A stretch of 6,306 bases of DNA from JBOFLG01 sp051657745 (GTDB lineage Bacteria; Actinomycetota; Actinomycetes; Actinomycetales; Dermatophilaceae), in the NCBI GenBank assembly GCA_051657745.1, contig JBOFLG010000030.1:1-6306 (forward strand). Direction: 5' to 3'. A program made the position numbers and the translations under genes. This document shows positions 4,598-6,306 of this stretch, one piece after another. Position 1 is the first letter of the stretch; every line of letters starts with the position of its first letter. The notes under the pieces are model-generated. The model was not told where the DNA came from. It did not search any database and worked only from the letters and a program-made list of their open reading frames with translations.

Positions 4598-5026
4598 TCA
4601 CGCCTCCCGCTGCGACGCACGGCGGCGACGCACGGCATCCCAGGCGGTGAAGAACAGGGCACCGGCGACGAGCGCGCCGTACCCCGCGAGGTACGGCCGG
4701 TCGAGCAGCGTGGGGTTGTCAGGTTTCGCGCCGAACCGGCCCAGTACCGGCACCGCCACCAGGGTGAGCGGGCCGAGCACCACGAGCGCACGCAGCAACG
4801 GCATCCGCAGCCACCCCGGCGCGAAGGCCGCGACCAGCGCCCCGAGCGCCACCACGACCGGCGCGAGCAGCCCGTCGTGCACCACGACCCCACCCGCCAC
4901 CCAGTGGGCGACCCCGACCACCTGGGCCGGGTCGAGCCGACCGAGCAGCAGGATGCCGTAGCCGGCACCCGCCGCTCCCGCCACCGCCAGGACGACCCGC
5001 AGCGCGACCACCGCCCGACTGCTCAT
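4598..5026 (-). CDS. Small multi-pass membrane protein, partner of the molybdopterin oxidoreductase
   Basis: 142 residues, mostly hydrophobic. Likely membrane helices are at about 7-29, 35-66 (perhaps two closely packed segments with a polar VVVHDGLLAP stretch), 75-95 and 113-131. Between the last two is a conserved-looking loop, GAKPDNPTLLDRPYLAGY (99-116). The C-terminus RRRRASQREA is basic and probably cytoplasmic. I do not recognise a named family, though small membrane proteins with this loop are familiar from actinobacteria. The ATG at 5026 overlaps the stop of the oxidoreductase gene (ATGA), so the two are translated together. Its frame stays open upstream to 5323, but that extension is Arg-rich antisense-like text inside the neighbour and is not part of the gene. 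H41 and H50 could face a cofactor or quinone; this is only a guess. Confidence 0.8.
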   Translation of the reverse strand: MSSRAVVALRVVLAVAGAAGAGYGILLLGRLDPAQVVGVAHWVAGGVVVHDGLLAPVVVALGALVAAFAPGWLRMPLLRALVVLGPLTLVAVPVLGRFGAKPDNPTLLDRPYLAGYGALVAGALFFTAWDAVRRRRASQREA

Positions 5027-6252
5027 GCCTGGCTCCCCGGCACGACCTCGACCTCGCCGACCCATTTGGTCTGGAGCACCCCAGGGCGGGCCGGCGCGAT
5101 CAGCCGGCACGGGTACCCGTGGTCGGGATGCAGCGGCTCCCCACCGAGGTCGAGGGCGAGCAGGCTGTCGGGGTGTTCGGCGAAGTTGGCCGGGAGCCGG
5201 CTCGTCCCCCACCCGCCGCCGACCTGCATGGAGCGCATGATCACGTCGTCGCCCGGCCCGCCACCGACGAGCGCCACCAGCTCGCGCACCGGCACCCCAC
5301 CCCAGGTGCCGCTCGCACTCCATCCCTCGACGCAGGCGATCGGCAGCACCGCGGCCCGCTGCGGAAGGGCGCGCAGGTCAGCGAGCGACAGCTCACGGAT
5401 GCCGGCCGGGCCGGTCAGCCGCAGCCGCCATGCCGGGTCCTCGATGCGGCCCAGCACCCCGGCCGCGAACGCGCTGCGGTTGACCGGGATGCCCTGCGGC
5501 CCTTCACCCGACCGGATCGCGAGCAGCGCGATCCGGCGCAGGCCGGGCACCTCCGCGGCAGTCGTCGCAAGCACGGCGACCCCGACCGACAGCCAGGTGG
5601 CTCGAAGCAGCCCGCGCCGGGTCGGCACGTCCGTGGCATCGGCGTCGTGGGCGCCGGCGTCCGTGGCATCGGCGTCCTGGGCGCCGGCGTCGTCGACCGG
5701 CTCGCCCAGCGCATGACGGATGACGGGAAGCTTCACCGCCACGTGCAGCACCAGAGCGCCGGTTGCGACCCAGGCACCCGCGTAGTGCGCCGGGATGAAC
5801 GCGAACGACCACGGGTACCACTGAGCCGAGTTGGCCAGGCCGGTGACGAGCTGGAAGATCGCACCGCCGACCAGGAGCGCGATCGAGAGCCGTTCGAGCA
5901 GGTGCACGGCGAGCGCTCGGGGTGCGCCCGGTGGCCGCTGGAACAGCAGCGGAAACACCGACCACAACTTGACCAGCAGCAACGGCACCGCCGCCGTACC
6001 CGCAGCCACGTGCAGACCCTGGGTCACCTGGTAGAGGCGGGCCGGGGAGGTGGGCAGCGCGACTGGGGGCGTGGCGAGTTGGGCCGCGTGGCTGAACAAC
6101 CCGGTGGCGAACGCGACCGTGAAGCAGACCCCGAGCCAGACCCCCACCCGGGATGCCGTGCGCGGCCCGCGCAGCCCGCTGCGGAACTGCTCGGGGCGGG
6201 GCACCCGGTCGTCGATCCAGCCCGCCACCCCGGCCAGCCGACGCTCGGTCAT
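5023..6252 (-). CDS. Membrane-anchored molybdopterin-dependent oxidoreductase (sulfite oxidase/YedY-like domain after a five-helix membrane part)
   Basis: 409 residues. Helices at about 36-58, 78-104, 121-141 and 154-176 form a four-helix bundle. H55, H81, H156 and H170 are spaced in a way that could ligate b-type haem. Residues 185-210 are an Ala/Asp-rich repeat linker. PTRRGLLRATW (210-220), followed by a hydrophobic helix to about 233, looks like an internal twin-arginine signal before the fifth helix. Residues 255-405 form the oxidoreductase molybdopterin-binding domain: LPIACVEGWSASGTW (303-317) contains C307, the expected molybdenum ligand, followed by GGWGTSRLP (346-354) and HPDHGYPCRLIAP (375-387). 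The likely arrangement is Sec insertion of four helices and Tat export of the folded cofactor domain. Substrate unknown. The ATG at 6252 lacks a clear Shine-Dalgarno. The gene is coupled to the membrane partner by ATGA. Confidence 0.9.
   Translation of the reverse strand: MTERRLAGVAGWIDDRVPRPEQFRSGLRGPRTASRVGVWLGVCFTVAFATGLFSHAAQLATPPVALPTSPARLYQVTQGLHVAAGTAAVPLLLVKLWSVFPLLFQRPPGAPRALAVHLLERLSIALLVGGAIFQLVTGLANSAQWYPWSFAFIPAHYAGAWVATGALVLHVAVKLPVIRHALGEPVDDAGAQDADATDAGAHDADATDVPTRRGLLRATWLSVGVAVLATTAAEVPGLRRIALLAIRSGEGPQGIPVNRSAFAAGVLGRIEDPAWRLRLTGPAGIRELSLADLRALPQRAAVLPIACVEGWSASGTWGGVPVRELVALVGGGPGDDVIMRSMQVGGGWGTSRLPANFAEHPDSLLALDLGGEPLHPDHGYPCRLIAPARPGVLQTKWVGEVEVVPGSQA
5629..5688 (-). 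repeat. 30-bp tandem duplication in the oxidoreductase linker
   Basis: Units at 5629-5658 and 5659-5688 differ at one base (plus-strand GGCGTCGTGG versus GGCGTCCTGG). In frame on the minus strand they encode two DAGA(Q/H)DADAT blocks, residues 188-207. They form an acidic, flexible spacer between the fourth helix and the twin-arginine motif. Confidence 0.85.
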
Positions 6253-6306
6253 CGGGACGACCGCGCCGAGAGCGACCTGATATCTGCGGGGAGCGACCGA
6301 TACGGC
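6253..6306 (-). promoter_or_regulatory. Region upstream of the oxidoreductase gene, with a direct repeat
   Basis: The 54 bp before ATG 6252 contain GAGCGACC twice (6270-6277 and 6291-6298), exactly 21 bp apart. The match extends to GAGCGACC(T)GATA if one base is skipped. GATATC lies between them. Repeats two helical turns apart could be an activator or repressor site, but no standard -10/-35 pair is visible and the upstream region is cut off. Confidence 0.25.

Noticed and set aside
5027..5323. Upstream extension of the small membrane protein
   Set aside because: Arg-rich text inside the molybdoenzyme gene in another frame; ATG 5026 gives a clean membrane protein with an ATGA overlap.
4538..5716. 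Plus-strand open frame of 392 codons opposite the molybdoenzyme operon
   Set aside because: Low-complexity Arg/Ser/Pro text, antisense to two supported genes; typical of GC-rich DNA.

Overview
The window is GC-rich and compact. Its genes look actinobacterial: separate branched-chain-type E1 alpha and E1 beta subunits of the kind M. tuberculosis uses, RelE and MazF proteins close to mycobacterial relatives, and a polytopic molybdenum-cofactor protein with a late twin-arginine motif. I would place it in a high-GC member of the Actinomycetota and no finer. There are no RNA genes, CRISPR arrays, transposases or integrases. All genes except one toxin-antitoxin pair lie on the minus strand.

Layout in window order. 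(1) 1-2661, minus: three genes of a 2-oxo acid dehydrogenase complex, most likely branched-chain. Transcription runs from E1 alpha (1465-2661) to E1 beta (401-1468) to E2 (1-382, cut by the window edge after its lipoyl domain and the start of its linker). (2) 2662-2994: a spacer with no convincing gene. (3) 2995-3527, plus: a ribbon-helix-helix antitoxin with a RelE-family toxin. The antitoxin appears to be read from a leaderless mRNA. (4) 3512-4503, minus: the remains of two further toxin-antitoxin modules. vapB is intact. vapC is cut to its N-terminal third and runs in frame into a complete mazE. mazF follows with a one-base insertion near codon 23. (5) 4598-6252, minus: a two-gene operon of a five-helix membrane protein with a C-terminal molybdopterin (sulfite oxidase/YedY-like) domain and a small four-helix membrane partner.

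Five neighbouring gene pairs overlap by four bases (GTGA or ATGA), so translational coupling is the rule. The relE and mazF genes converge and overlap by 16 bp at their 3' ends. Three different proteins carry in-frame tandem repeats in linkers or tails (39, 24 and 30 bp units), which suggests minisatellite-like expansion tolerated in disordered segments.

The most unusual part is 3512-4503. A decayed vapBC module has become the front end of a mazEF module, giving a possible coupled chain vapB / vapC'-mazE / mazF in which the only nearly complete toxin is frameshifted. The two flanking metabolic operons look ordinary and intact.
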